The notes under the pieces: model-generated
What the model saw: only the letters and a program-made list of their open reading frames with translations
Database searches by the model: none
What the model was told of the DNA's origin: nothing
Assembly (NCBI RefSeq): GCF_049243985.1
Contig: NC_135381.1
Span: forward strand, 20,199,345-20,263,344
DNA from: Paroedura picta
Taxonomy: Eukaryota; Chordata; Lepidosauria; Squamata; Gekkonidae
Length of the DNA stretch: 64,000 nucleotides
Direction: 5' to 3'
Program-made: the position numbers and the translations under genes
Part shown: in pieces, positions 1 through 13,400 of the stretch
How the letters are laid out: every line of letters begins with the position of its first letter
Numbering within the stretch: position 1 is the first letter of the stretch

Positions 1-519
1 GCCTCCCTAATGTTCAGGGGATGTGGGGGGGGGGGATAGCACACTTTGTAGGTCAGAAAACAGATAGACAGTGCCACCCTGTGGTAAAGTCTCGCTTTCA
101 GATTTATTTGTGTTATCATTTCTATACAATTTCAAAGAAAGTTGATGAGAAATGGCAATATTTGAGAGAAGCAGGAAATGGGGTAAAATACAGGTCAAGA
201 AACTTCACAACATAATGCTATGTATATGAATGTCTGGGAAGGGGGAATCGCTGAGGCACAGAGATCAGGGGAACACCCCTATTATGCCACTGGAGAGCTC
301 CCTCCTTCCAGGAGCCATTTTGACACCTGTAGCCCCTCCGACACCACCCGCAAGACCAAGGGAGAAGACAAAGCCACCAGGCGCCCTTGCATTGTAGCTA
401 GACCAAGGGATCACTAAAATCATATTCTGGTATTTATATTATTAAATTGCTGTAAACTGTGTTGGATTCTACTTGTTTTGGTTGAAAAGGTAAAATAGAT
501 ATGCAATCTGGAGAAGGGC
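1..519. other. LRCH2 intron 14 (part), unassigned
   Basis: No LRCH2 exon is seen here. It holds an 11-base G run (25-35) and a GC-richer patch (about 220-415) that I cannot assign. Confidence 0.5.
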
Positions 520-1230
520 AGAGAATCAGTGGCAGATATACCGTTATATGCAGAAGGAGATAGACTATCTTGACCCATTTCAATCTAGATTCAGGCCTGC
601 TTCTGGGATAAAAACAGCCTTGGTCTGGGCCAGAAGTGTGCACCCCCAATAGATTTTCACAGACTTCTAGGCAGTTTTTGACACTGTTGATTATGGATAT
701 CCTTGCAGACAGGCTAGCTTGGATGAGAGCAGGAGCATCATGGTTCAATTCTGCTCTTATCTATCCAGCCAATTCCAGAAGGCGATATTGAGGGACTGTT
801 TTTCAGTGATGTGGCATTTATGGTGTGGGGTCCCCAGCAGGGTCTCCCACATCCCCATAGCATTTAACATCTGCATGAAACTGCTACAAGAGATCTTCCC
901 AGTATTTAGATTGAGGTACCACCAATATGTAACTACCTGTATTTGTTCCTAATAGCTTAAAAAGGTATATTTGTGGAAACCCTGCACAAGTGCCTGGAGA
1001 CAGGAATTGGTCAAATGAGGGCCAAGAAACTGAAGCTCAGTTCAGACAAGATTTTGCTACTTAGAAATCCATGGCACAAGTGGGAATTTCAATCTGGGTC
1101 TTCCAGATACAACTCTGACACGCTACACTACTATACCACGCTGGCTTCCCTTGGCATAGGCAAGTTGCAGTTCCTTGTATACAGGCAGACAAATCAGTCC
1201 AGATTTATGATTCAACTGATGTTTATTTAA
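520..1230 (+). repeat. Degraded CR1/L2-like LINE fragment (reverse transcriptase region), with SINE piece
   Basis: Broken reading frames contain DPFQSRFRP, then the pattern around GVPxQGLPHP and RYHQY (compare GVPQGS...RYHQYADD of CR1/L2-type reverse transcriptases) and KLKLSSDKILLL. Several stops and frame changes show it is dead. The end (about 1060-1155) reads on the minus strand like the start of a tRNA-derived SINE (AGCCAGCGTGGTATAGTAG). It lies in LRCH2 intron 14. Confidence 0.7.
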
Positions 1231-1297
1231 ACAGTGAACCTAATTATGATACAGATAAGATCAAACTTCAGCGCTATCACCTAAAGGAGCAATATAC

Positions 1298-1414
1298 CTT
1301 GAAATATTCTCTTCTGATTTGCTTGCTCCGTCTCCTCTCTTCATTCTGCCAGATAACAGGCTGTGAGTCTGGCCAATGCAACTCATCTGATTGGTCCTTC
1401 TGGTTTTCCAATGA
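1298..1414 (-). CDS. LRCH2: LRCH2 exon 14 (last exon in window)
   Basis: 117 nt (39 codons) between CCCTGCAG and GTATAT. Encodes SLENQKDQSDELHWPDSQPV and EERRRSKQIRREYFK, one of the best conserved LRCH2 stretches. No downstream LRCH2 exon (KSMRK..., CH domain) is visible in 1-1297. Confidence 0.95.
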
Positions 1415-4400
1415 CTGCAGGGAGAAGAAAATAATGTCACGTTTCAACAGCAAGTCAGTGCTCTGATTACCTTTTACTAGGAAATCAGTTATTATGTCTA
1501 ACAAAATCCTAAAGGTATTCTGCCATGATATCCCTAAGGAATGTCAGCAGGGTTTGTCTGCAACAATGAGCTTAGAAGACCAGGAAAGCACAACATCAAG
1601 ACTGCTTGCTTCCAAATATATTTATCTTCTTTTTAGCTCACTGTTTGGACAAATTGTCTTCAATGTAAATCAAAATTCAGTCTATCGTGCTGGTGACAGG
1701 TAATTACTGCAGGTGAAAATAAGCACCGGGCTCTGCCTTTCTTCAATGAATGCAAGTAAAGAGGCCAGGGGAAGGTGGGGGGGGGGGAGAGCAGAAAATG
1801 GAGATCAGCTTAACAATGCCAGATCAGAAAGTTAATTGACAGGCATTTAATTATTTACAAAATTTATACACAGCCTTTGTGCTTCACCAGGGCCATTAGT
1901 CAAGGCAATGCTGACTGACTGATGACTATTTTGCTACAGAGAAGGTGATGCAATGACCCACCGGCCCTCAGCAGTCTGGCCAGTGGCAGAGACCAAGAGG
2001 TCCTTCCCCTCACGGCTACAATCAAGTTTAGAACAAAAAAGAAAAAAATCTTCAGAGTCATTGCAACAAAGAACAAAACTACTAAGTTTATGCATCTCTG
2101 ATAAACAAGACCTTATAGAGAAAAAATAAAATCCCACACAGTATATCAAAACATCTCAGTTCCTCTGATCAAGGATAGGTTGATGGTGAATGAAAAGGCC
2201 TCAAGTGGCATTTGGAACTAAACACGAAATACAGTTTCTATCAAAACAGAACTCCTTTGTCACCTCACCACCAACAATAATTATATTGATTGTGCTCCAA
2301 TAACTCAGACAAGCCCTACACACACTCTAAGAGGGCTACTGCATCATATTACCTGCCAACTGTAGGGGGATGATGGAGAATTTGCCTCATCTGCTGAAAG
2401 GCTGTGAAAAAAGCAAAACATCATTATCCCTTGTTCTGGACATTATCCTCTTTTACACAAGTTTCTGATAGCAAGACAGCTTACAATTAGGGTCACACAC
2501 ACAGCAAAAAAGGAGAAAAACATACGTAAGGTGAGCTGGACACAAGTTGCCCCACTCTCAGAAATCATTATTTGTAATACTCAATGAATACAGCAACATA
2601 GAAGAGTCCTGATGCTTCTTTGGTGGTCAACAGATAAAAACTGTGGTGGCAAGTGTATGTGCAATCAACAAACGCCTCCAGCACAGAATTCAAAAGATCT
2701 TTGCAACTGATATTCATACCACTGCTTGTCTTTAGATATCTGAAACATCTGTCAATGTGTTCTTGGCAGAAGTGTTATCCATGAGATGTTATTGTGCCAC
2801 AACTCAACACTTCAGGAAGGCTGTGAACATCCATCTTTCAATGGGATGTTTCTTAAAAGCATGCCTATGTTCTTATTCTCGTCCCTTCAAAAGACTCATG
2901 AAACTATTGTACAAGTAGTTTCAGGAGGGCAGTCACGTTGGTCTGCAGCAGAAGGTGCCCAGTGACACCTTAGAGAACAAGAAGGGTTTCAGGGTATGAG
3001 CTTTCGAGAGTCAAAGGTTTCAACCTACCAGATGGATATCTGGTGGTATTTGACTTTCAAAAGCTTAAATCTTTGTTCGTCTCTACAGTGCTAAAGGACT
3101 AGAATCTAACTCTAAGCTGCTGTAATCTGAATCTACTACAGTGCTAACTGTACCCAAATGTATTTCTGCTATCCAAAGACTTAGGTAGCTTTCAAGAAAT
3201 CACATTTCCACAGTTATCCACTTTGCTATAATATGCCGGCTCACCCCAATTTACTTGGATGCAAATACCTTTTTTCGGCTTCTGCAGCCTGTTTTGGTCG
3301 GTTTCTTGTGCTTGCAGAGGTGGAGTGATTCAGAAGTCTAAAACCAAGAAATATTATTGTGTGCTGAAGTGACATTTTAAACAGCATTTGTATTGTTCCT
3401 TTTACTGAAACTCGAAGCAGAGTTTCTGCTTTTCTCAAAACATTGCATCCTTTAATTTTCTCTCTGTGCTAAATGTCTTGGGGAAAACAAAACAAAAAAA
3501 TTACCTTAATGTCATGCCTATTGTTCTTTACCTATTTGAAGCCCACTGCTCTCAGGTAAGATATCAAAGATGGAGGGAGTATGAATTACTGTGAAGCATT
3601 CCGACTGGGCAGAAGACTAGTGAGAATGATAATAATAGGGAATAAAAGGGTGTTGTAAATGAACGAGACAGGAGCAATGAAGATGATTCAGAGCAAGAAA
3701 GGCAGAAAGAACGGCTGAAGGAAGGAGGTAGCAAGTTATTTCTCTGAGTATGTTTCTGTCCTACTGCAAAAACACAAGAACAGATAACAGCCCACATCAC
3801 AGAAATAGCCATGCTTTTGATCTAGCTGTTGAGAGATACAGCATAAGGGCAATGGTATGCTTAAGAATCAAACATGCAAGTATACAGATATTCCCACGGA
3901 GGCTGGCATGCTGTGGTGGACAAAAATATAAAACATTTCCAGTGGGAAATTTATTACCGAGACCACTTGTAGGTGCTCTCCCCCATGGGGTACAAAAACT
4001 GTCTTGTACAGTTTGATGCCTGTTATCTGTACATGAAGGGTCCACGTTGACTGCCTACAACTTGGAGGACTCCCACAGAAAGTGTGCCCTCAAAATAAGT
4101 CAATGTTACTGGAATTTTAACTCCTCTATTTCAAATGCATCCTCACCAGCACAATAATAAATGCTTTGTCCAATGTGCTGCTATGTGAAATGCATGCGCC
4201 ATAAACACCAAATACCTTGATGCGCGTCCTGCAGCCCTTGTCCTCTGGAAGAGCTTTTCACTGAATGAACTTCTATAGCTTAAAGGCCTCCGTCTGAACC
4301 CAAAGATGGAAGGAAGAAGCGATAAAGATTGACAGGACAGGATAGGCAAGTAATTAGTATAGTGAGCAGAAAGGAATAAGAGGATAGTTTTTACAGGGTT

Positions 4401-7400
4401 AAAAAGATAAACATGCTTAATGGTCAGAGTTATGGTTTATATTTTTGAGAATGCAATTTTTTAGAAGGTTGAGTGGTCAGACTTTTACAAATACACTGAA
4501 AATATTTAGATTCCAACATTCACTTTTTAAAATTTTCATTTCCTCTACAAAGATCATGATATGGTACTGACACTGGAAATATTTAGATTCCACCTCTTCG
4601 GATTTTCATTATTTCCTCTGCAATGATCACGGAATAGTTATGACAGACCTACCTGTTGACAGTTTTTTTTTACAGTCTACCAGAGTTTGAGTTTCTTCGA
4701 AGTTTAGATGAAGAGAATCAAGAAAAGAAAACCTCATAAAGGCTTTGATTGCATTTCTTTATCTTTTCTGCATATATTTCAGTCAGTACTTAGAAGGCCT
4801 TTTTAAAAGGCAGTCCAGTGACACATACAGGTATTCACCCACTCCAGCGACCATGACTAAAATACCTGTTCTTCTGTTCCTGCTGTAGCAGCTGGGCAGC
4901 TATTTTCCTTAGGTCAGTCACTTCCTTCAGTTCATCATCTTCCTCTGCCAAGAGCTGCTCTCTCTGATTCCTAAAAAAAATAAAATGGAAAGATGTTTGA
5001 TGCACATGCATGGCAGGGAAATAGCTGGAGAAGAATCAGGAAAAACAAAAGATCTCACCAAACTTGCTCATGGTTCACACCTCAGTAGCTCAGCAACCCT
5101 TCTAAAATTCCTGGAAAAGATATCGTAGGACTGCTGGAGACTCACCTTTTCTCATCCCCCCAATCTTCATTCCGCTCCGTTTTTTTCAACTTTTCAGCCT
5201 GCTTTACGTGCTCCTTACAGATGAAAAAAAAAAACAGGAAATTTTACTAAAAGGAAATTCTATATAATTCATATAGATAATTCATAATTCATGTAGAAGT
5301 ACCAAATTACCTTAATATAACAGACTGCTGGTCCAGTTTGTATACCTCCTTGGTCACAAGAAGCCACATCCTCAGAGGTGGGGTCAAGGTAATCGCACAC
5401 ATCTGGGTCTAGTGGTACAGCATGAGGATAGCAGAGAAGGAAAAAATTCATCATCATTACATATAAAATATACTCAGTCCTCAGATTTTGGGTAGTAAAC
5501 ATTTATTAAACACAGTCTTACAATCACATTCTCCAGGGCAAACAAATCAGTCTGTTTAGAAAGTTAATAAGGAACAGGACAACTGCTAGGCAGCAAACAG
5601 GAATTCACTATAATAAAAGTAATTATCGTGTTGAAACACCTACATTGAATTCTGCTTCAGTTGCTGGTGCCACTCTAAAATCAAGCTGTAACCTGGAAAA
5701 CATTTCAGCCTATACCCAGGTATCCAAAGGACACCATCTCCTTCTATGTGAAGCTGCCAATGACCAGTTCATCATTGGTGTTCCACTTCCCAAAGTTAGG
5801 CACACTGTTCCATATCTTTGGAATGCCTTCCCCCAAGATTGTTGGCTTGCTCCAACATAGCCATTTATATTCCAAGGAACAGATCTTTTTACTTTTAGAT
5901 TTCAAGGAATTATGTTGCTTGTTTCTGTACAGATTGCTACTATTGTTTAGCACTGTATGTGTCCTTTGATTTTGTCTTTGAGCATTAATGAAAAAGTAAA
6001 ATATAATCCTAACATAAATTGCCTAGTGCCTATATAAACGGGAGTTACATTTCTCTGTTGTTTTATGTGTGTTAAAAGGCCTGTATCATTTTATTCCCTC
6101 GACATCAAGCATATGGGCAAGACAATGGCAGAGCACTCATAGGGGTGCCAGCAATGCCATACAGTGCCTTGCAAAAGAATTATGGGTTCCAAAAAGAAAG
6201 CATTTCCCAGCATTCTAGAGAGCTAAGGAATAACATTTACCTTTTTGCAATTCAGGCTTATTTCCTAGGAACTGATTGTCATTTCTGAGCGTCTGCTCCC
6301 TCGTTGACTCGGATACCTGAGAGTGAAGGCTGATTGTGTCGTCATCGGATGGCTAAAAAGAGCAGTTTTAAAACATAATCTGCATATCCACCAACTAAAA
6401 CCTGCATCATAGCATTTCACAAAAGAATGCTAACAAGTCTGTTACATTTTTTCAAAATTTCATAATGGTAGTTTTGGTTGGCTGATCTCTCACCTTTACG
6501 TACAGTATTTCTCAGACAATGGAACAAGTTGCTGATAATGTTAAAATCAATCTTTACTTGTAAAATATAGATTCAGTGCCAGATTAGCTACCTGAAAGAT
6601 TGTTTATATTGCATGTACAAAACTGAATAGTGATCTGTAATTTTGCTCAAAAAATACAGCAAAAAAGACACATTGTTACTGCTGTGCTTTATACTTCGCA
6701 ATTGCGGCAAAGAAATTTAGTTTAAGGAATTAAAATGAAACAACTGAGAAATTACATCCTCCCTTGCTACTGATATCTCATTCACCAAGACACTATTTAC
6801 TTCTTAGAGGCTTAGCATGCCAATTTCCCAGAGTCCATGTTCTTTTCTCTCCTTTAATTGACTCTCAACATTCTAAGGACAATCAGCATATTTACTCCTC
6901 AGGATGGACGGAACTATTTTTGCTTAGAGAGAATAATGGGTAACATGGGCAAATTAAGATTTCCCAGACAATACAAAGCTAGCCTGAAGGCAAAATCATA
7001 AATGCTGGTACAGAAGGATGGGTCAGGAAGCCATTTATCTACTTCTACCTCTTTGATGAGCAGTTAAAAAAAAACAACAGACTTACTTCGGTAGTGGATA
7101 ATCTCTTATCCCCATTATCACTTCCAATTCCAGAGTCTGGGCCATGGTTTTTATTTGGATAAAAATCTTCCATACTGTAAAAAAGAGGAACATTCTTATG
7201 ACACATCACTGCAAGTCAGATTTCAGTCCTCTAAATTATGAAGTCTTCTCTGATCTGGCAAGATGCTTCTTTGCAGAACTTCTTTATATACATAAAGCAC
7301 ACTCCATTAAGATGCTCCCAGATGTCCAAAATAGACATGGAAGAGACTGATTACTTTGACTGACCTGTACATTTCTCAAATCAATTTCAGAGCCTTTAAG

Positions 7401-10400
7401 GGCTGCCTAGATGGGCATCATTGCACTTCCGAATTGAACACTCAAATAATAGGTTAATTAAAATTTGTATCCCCGAAATCTTTTTGATTTTAGAAACAAA
7501 GTCACAACCACAGTGTGCAGGGTGGATTCTCTCGCAGACTTGTATCTATTAAAATGAGTAGCCGTGTTGGTCTGAAGTAGCACAATAAAATCAGAGTCCA
7601 GTAGCACCTTTAAGACCAACAAAGATTTATTCAAGGCGTGAGCTTTCGAGTGCAAGCACTCTTCGTCAAACTAAGAACTAAGGTTATGATGGTCAGTTCT
7701 TAGTAAATGTCCCTAAATCCTTTAATTGCAAATATCCTTAAATTACAAATGCAATGTACAAACAACACTGTGAGGCACAGTCCCAAAAGGTCAGGACATT
7801 AAACAGTTATCTGCTCTGGGAATGTTCTCAGCATGTTAATGGAGAGTGTTTTCCCCTGAACACCTGCAGGGGTATTAGTCTCTCAACTGTAAAATAATGA
7901 AATGGTTTTGGCACTAGTAGCAGATTTCCTGTTGGGCAAAAAAATGTTTCAGAATATCTACCTTTGTTGACGTGATAAATAATACTTTCAAAAAATCATT
8001 CTTAAAGTGTAAAGGATTCCTTGTTTGGATCTGAAGCAGACCTCACCAGTGCGAAAGACTTGCGCAAACAAGCCCACAACTGCAAGACCAACCATGATAG
8101 ATAAATAAATAAAAGCATGATATCTATCTACATCTTTCTAATATAGGAGGTGTCAAGCTCTTTGCTGCTGCAATGCTTATCCCAACCCTCCGCCACCACC
8201 ATTTTTCCTCCATTATAGACACACACAGCTCATCATCTGGTAGACAGTCTTGACTGCAAAGCATCTTATTCATCACAAATGCCACAAGGGAGAATGAAAG
8301 GTTGTAAAGGAAGGACTGGCTACTGGTAAAAGTGCCACGCAGTAATGGCAAGAGGAAGAGTGGTGGTTAAAAAACTTTTAAAGTATTTCATACTCTTATG
8401 AATGGTCCTTCACATGATGGGGAAACATTTTAAATCACTTCTGCCCAACGCTTTAAATGACTACAGGAACAAACTTGGTAGGAACATAAAGACTGTGGAA
8501 ATGAAAGGGGGGCTGAACAACAATGACACTAGAAGAACTGCATCCAAGGCATGCAGTAATCTTACAAAAGCATTAAGATAATCACGATGAAACAGACAGC
8601 ACTTTACAAGTTTTACATACAACTGTTGAAAAAAGGTGTTTACCTGTCTGTAAGGGGCTGAGAAGGGATTCTTTTACCCAGAGATGGCAAATCCAAAGAA
8701 TCTGGCTTTTTATCTATTCTGAGGCATGCTTGAATGCTGAGGAATTTAAATATATGTACTTTGCCCTTTAAGCATACCTGTTCAGAGGCAGGTGGGGGAG
8801 GGAAATAACATAAACAGATAAGACATTCATTATCACACCACCACCCCTCATATGCACACCTTCCCCAGTTCATCATGCATAACACAGCTCTGAAAATCTC
8901 CCATTGCCCACACACATGTGTTACTCACGCTATGCCTGCAAAACAAAGAAAGCAAGTTGGGCCACATTCATCTACTTCAATTACCAGTGCTGCTGTTGAC
9001 TTTTTCTACACTTATATAAAATGGACCAAGACATTAAACAGCATCCCACAGCTCATTTTCTTGTTAGGCTGCTGTACATCTTAGTGAAGGCATGTGCCAC
9101 ATTCACTTCAGAAGCTGCATAACAGCTTTCCAATTTACAAAGACAAGCACAAGATATGTTCCTTCTCTTCCAGCTACATCCCTACAAGCAGATTAAAACC
9201 AACACTGAAAAACAGCCAGATACAAAGGGTGCTTTTTCCAGATGGCTTTGAGCCAAGAATGGTCTATTTCGTCTAGGAAGTTGGCTGAATAAGCAATCTC
9301 TCACAAACCCTCTCCACAGGTTTTAACGAACCTGTGCTGGTGGTATCTGCATTGGATTGTTATCCAAAATTATTACTTGCAAATGACGCAGTTTCCTGTA
9401 ACAGACTGGTATCTCCGTGATTTTATTACAAGAAAAATCCAGTTTTACCAAGGGAAGATCTCCTAATTCTGTGGGAAACAAAGTAAGGAAGATCAGAGAC
9501 TTAGTCGCTACAAGAGATTTACATTTTTACACCAACTAATAAGGAAGCTTGAAGAGAAAGCTTACCATCAGGTAGTATATGCAGATTATTTCTTCTTAAA
9601 TTTAATTCTCTAAGTGACTGCAGTTTTCCTATTTGCTGTGGAAGGACCTGGATTTCATTGCAGCTAATATCCTACGTGAAGAGATAAGAAGTTAGAAGTG
9701 TTAAAACAAAACGTGTCCCTTGCAGAGGAGTACATGCTATATGATAAATGTCCTCACAAATCCTTAAAGGAAGACTTACATCTGTTAGTGATATTCTTCC
9801 TGAGAATTCATGATTAATCCTGCCTATGCAACATCAAACTAGCACTAAATCTTCGAGCGATACATTTTGTTTTAGTATCAAGTTGCTATTATAGCAAACG
9901 TCGAAGAAAAACTAAAAGATGCCCTTTAAAAATGATATGAAGCTCCTGTCCTCCACTACCACCAAACTGTAATTCAAGTACAGAGATGGAGGCTCATTCT
10001 AGGATACTGAAGCACAGAGAGCCTAAATCGTAAGACTGCTCTATGAATTGATATTTGGTTTCCTACTAAATGAACAAAGTTGAGAAATTAACCCAAAAGG
10101 TTAAGTGGAGAGATTGACACTCACCAATTCCATTAAGTCTCGCAACTTCCCGATTTCTTCAGGAACGGACACAAGCTTATTATTGCTGACAACTAAAACC
10201 TTAAGTGGCAGATCAAACAGGTATTTTGGCAAGGTTGATAAAAGATTTCGACTAAAAAGATGAGAGAAAGTATGTGATTAATATCTATCAATTATTATGC
10301 ATACAGAGCTATTCACAGAAATGTAAAACCAGAACTTTTTTCTTCTAAACTGACCTGATATTACTTCCATATAAATCTAACTGAAGTGATTGGCAGTTGA

Positions 10401-13400
10401 CAATTAAATGGTTACTTTTCAGTAAGTCTTACAGTGAGACGAAATGCAGTATTTTTAATTCAACAGAATAAAGTTCCATTTAGGGCCAACAATTAAACCA
10501 GGGAGGAGGGGCACTGAATGAGTATTGATTTTCATACTGGAGGGGGAGAAAAACAATTTTGCCGTAGAATCAGGGTCCCCAAATAACATCATCATAAAGA
10601 AAAATGGGGAAATGAAATCAGTTCCATGAATAAAAACATTCATGAAATGCATTTTCCCCCTCATTTTTTTGGCAAAGCACCAATAAGAACGGTCTTCTTA
10701 GCACATAACAGCTTCTTTCACTCTACTATACATAGTGTCTGACTTCCATAGAACCAGATGAGATCTGCTGCCTTATCAAAGAATTTGATTCTCAATAAGA
10801 CTCATATTTCCACATTTTTGTCATTTAAGAGCATTCGATATCTAAGACCAGATCACAGCTAAATCATGTGACACCTAAATATGAAAATAAAGATCTCACA
10901 TGGTACTATCAGCCCAAAATACTTTCAACTTATGCTCCTCTAATCTTGCATTAAAGCCACCTGGGCAGCCTCATCCACTACTCAGCTAATTTCGGAGTTT
11001 TGAAGCCTTTCCTAATTTGGTCTTCAATTAAATTCTTACATTACCAAGTACCTTGCATTAAGTACTTTATCCTGTCCTCCAAAAATGTCTTCCTTTTCTC
11101 CCCTCCCCTACAAATTTGCAACCTTCAATTGCCTTTTCTCGTGTTCTACTCTTTCAAGCCAGTTTTGCCTGTATTGTTGGTGTGGCTCTTCCTTGTAGCC
11201 TTTTCTATTCCAGGTAACACTACTGAACCTTCAAAATATGGAACAGGATATACACTTTCAAACACTTCCACAAGAATAACTAATATCTCAAAATAATTCA
11301 GATTTATTGTCATAAACATACTACGAATAGGGAGTTTTAGGCAGGTAGCTGTGCTGGTCTAGTGTTGAAGAACAAGCGAGTCTAGGAGCACCTTAAGGAC
11401 CAACCAACGCGACTCAGGGTATTCAGAACAGTGGGCATCCCACCAGGGCTGAATAAGTTCACAGGATTCTTATTATACTACAGAGCTAATCCCAACGGCC
11501 AATTTCTCTCCTTTTCTAGTCAAGCTGATTATACTTTGCATTGTATCTTTGCAACCTGACTCCCTTTGCAACACCTTGCCTACCTTCTGACTGGAATATA
11601 AGGACTCAAAGATCTCCATTCCTACTGGTACCTGACAATGGGAGTTTTGATTCTTGAAAGTGTATACTCTGGAAATTTTGTTGATCTTTAAGATAATACT
11701 GTTCTTGTGCATGGGGAGAACCTCTCTGGCAAGCACAATTAAAGAATAAAGCATAGCTGACAAAGCAATGATGGAGAATCACTAAGTTTTCACCAGTTTA
11801 CAAAAACTGGTTACTGAAGCACACAAACTATAACTATAACAAAGCCTAAACGGATCTAAGAATGGTATCCACTGAAGATACTGCACACAAAAACACACAC
11901 GCACACCCCACCACCATCACCATTCTTCAGATAAGGTAGTTTATCCAGTAACACAATCAGTCCAGCCATTATTCATAAGCATGCAAGATCAGCAAAGCTC
12001 TTTCAGCATTAGTTAATTCCCAAACGCTGAAATTTAACAAACCATTACCTTCATATGTCAATCATCATAATCTGAAACAGGAACACCAGGAATAAAATTA
12101 GACATTGGCAATGTCTGATTTACAGGCTCAAAAACAGCCCTCCAGGAAACTCTTTAACACAGAAAGACATGGAAAACTGAGGCCCTAATGAGCTGGAATA
12201 TCTAACAACTAGCTCAGATGACTGGAAAAGATTACCAACCTGATATTCAGATACGTTAGCATCTGCAGATTCTTAATTGCTTCAGGAACTGATTTGATGC
12301 AGTTGTGATACAAGTTCAATGTCTCAAGTGGTGCAAACTGCCAAACATCAGGAGGAATTTCAGCAAATCTGTTCTTGGAAAGGTCTAAAAGGGAGGAAAA
12401 CTCCTAAGGATCAGTATTGTACTACAGAGAAAAGAAGTAAAGCAAAATGGGGTTCAGTAGCCAGAGTCGAGGCAAGCAGACTCAAGACAGTAAGGTCCAA
12501 ACGCAAGGTCCGAAATCAAGGAGGATAAAGCCTTCTCCCACAATACAGTTTTTAGCCTAGAGGCCTTTTCTGACTGAGGTCTAAGTGCTGGCAAATTAAC
12601 AAGCTTCAACACTGTGGGGCCTCTCCTAAGCACAGAGTTCATGCTCACCAGTGTGCATTACTTTTGTTCCACATTCTGAACATATTTTAAATAGTATCTT
12701 GGACACCATGACAAAGGGTCACAACCACAACAAACAGGGAGATGCCAGATTATGATGGAGCTTGCTGCCCACAAACTGGTCTCCGAAGCAGTGCAAAATG
12801 AGTATTTGGTGGAGAAAAAGGTGTCTTCTCTAGCCAGAATGATGGTGAAAAATCAATGCAGCATGCTAGAAAGCCATGCAGTGGCAAAAAAAAAAAAACA
12901 AAGTAAGGGGCGACTGCTGACGGAGCATGTAACACATTGAGTGGGAATTCCATGTGTGTGCTGGCTCCAAAAAGGATGGGGTTCTCCCTTCGGAGTTTTA
13001 AAGCTAGAAAGGAATTGTCCCACAGCAGCTGTCTTCAGCCTTTCAAAAATTTTCTTTAAAACAATTTATAGATATTTTTCTACCAGGTCTTCTAATTACT
13101 AAACCCATTCAAAGTAAGTAACAAAGAAAACCAGCTACAGGAACAAGCATTCCTCAACCCAAAATTTTAGATAATATTATATCTTTGGTTCCACCATTTA
13201 GTGCTCATTCACATGAACAGATGTAAATAAACACAAACCCCAAAGGCTGATTAATACTTCCCAAGGGCATAGTGTTTCCTTCCCTGTCTGCAAAATATTG
13301 CTATTACTTCATCCTACCACATTAAAGGGAAGCTGAACAGAAAAAAAATCAGTAAGTTTCTGTTTCACATACTAAAATGTATTACAAATTTAGAGACCAG

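Noticed and set aside
1-1297. Further LRCH2 exons (CH domain) at the left edge
   Set aside because: No matching codons or splice sites found; only a LINE fragment and unassigned intron.
5660-5960. Possible LINE C-terminus (TVPYLWNAFPQD)
   Set aside because: Too short and diverged, without a recognisable 3' tail.
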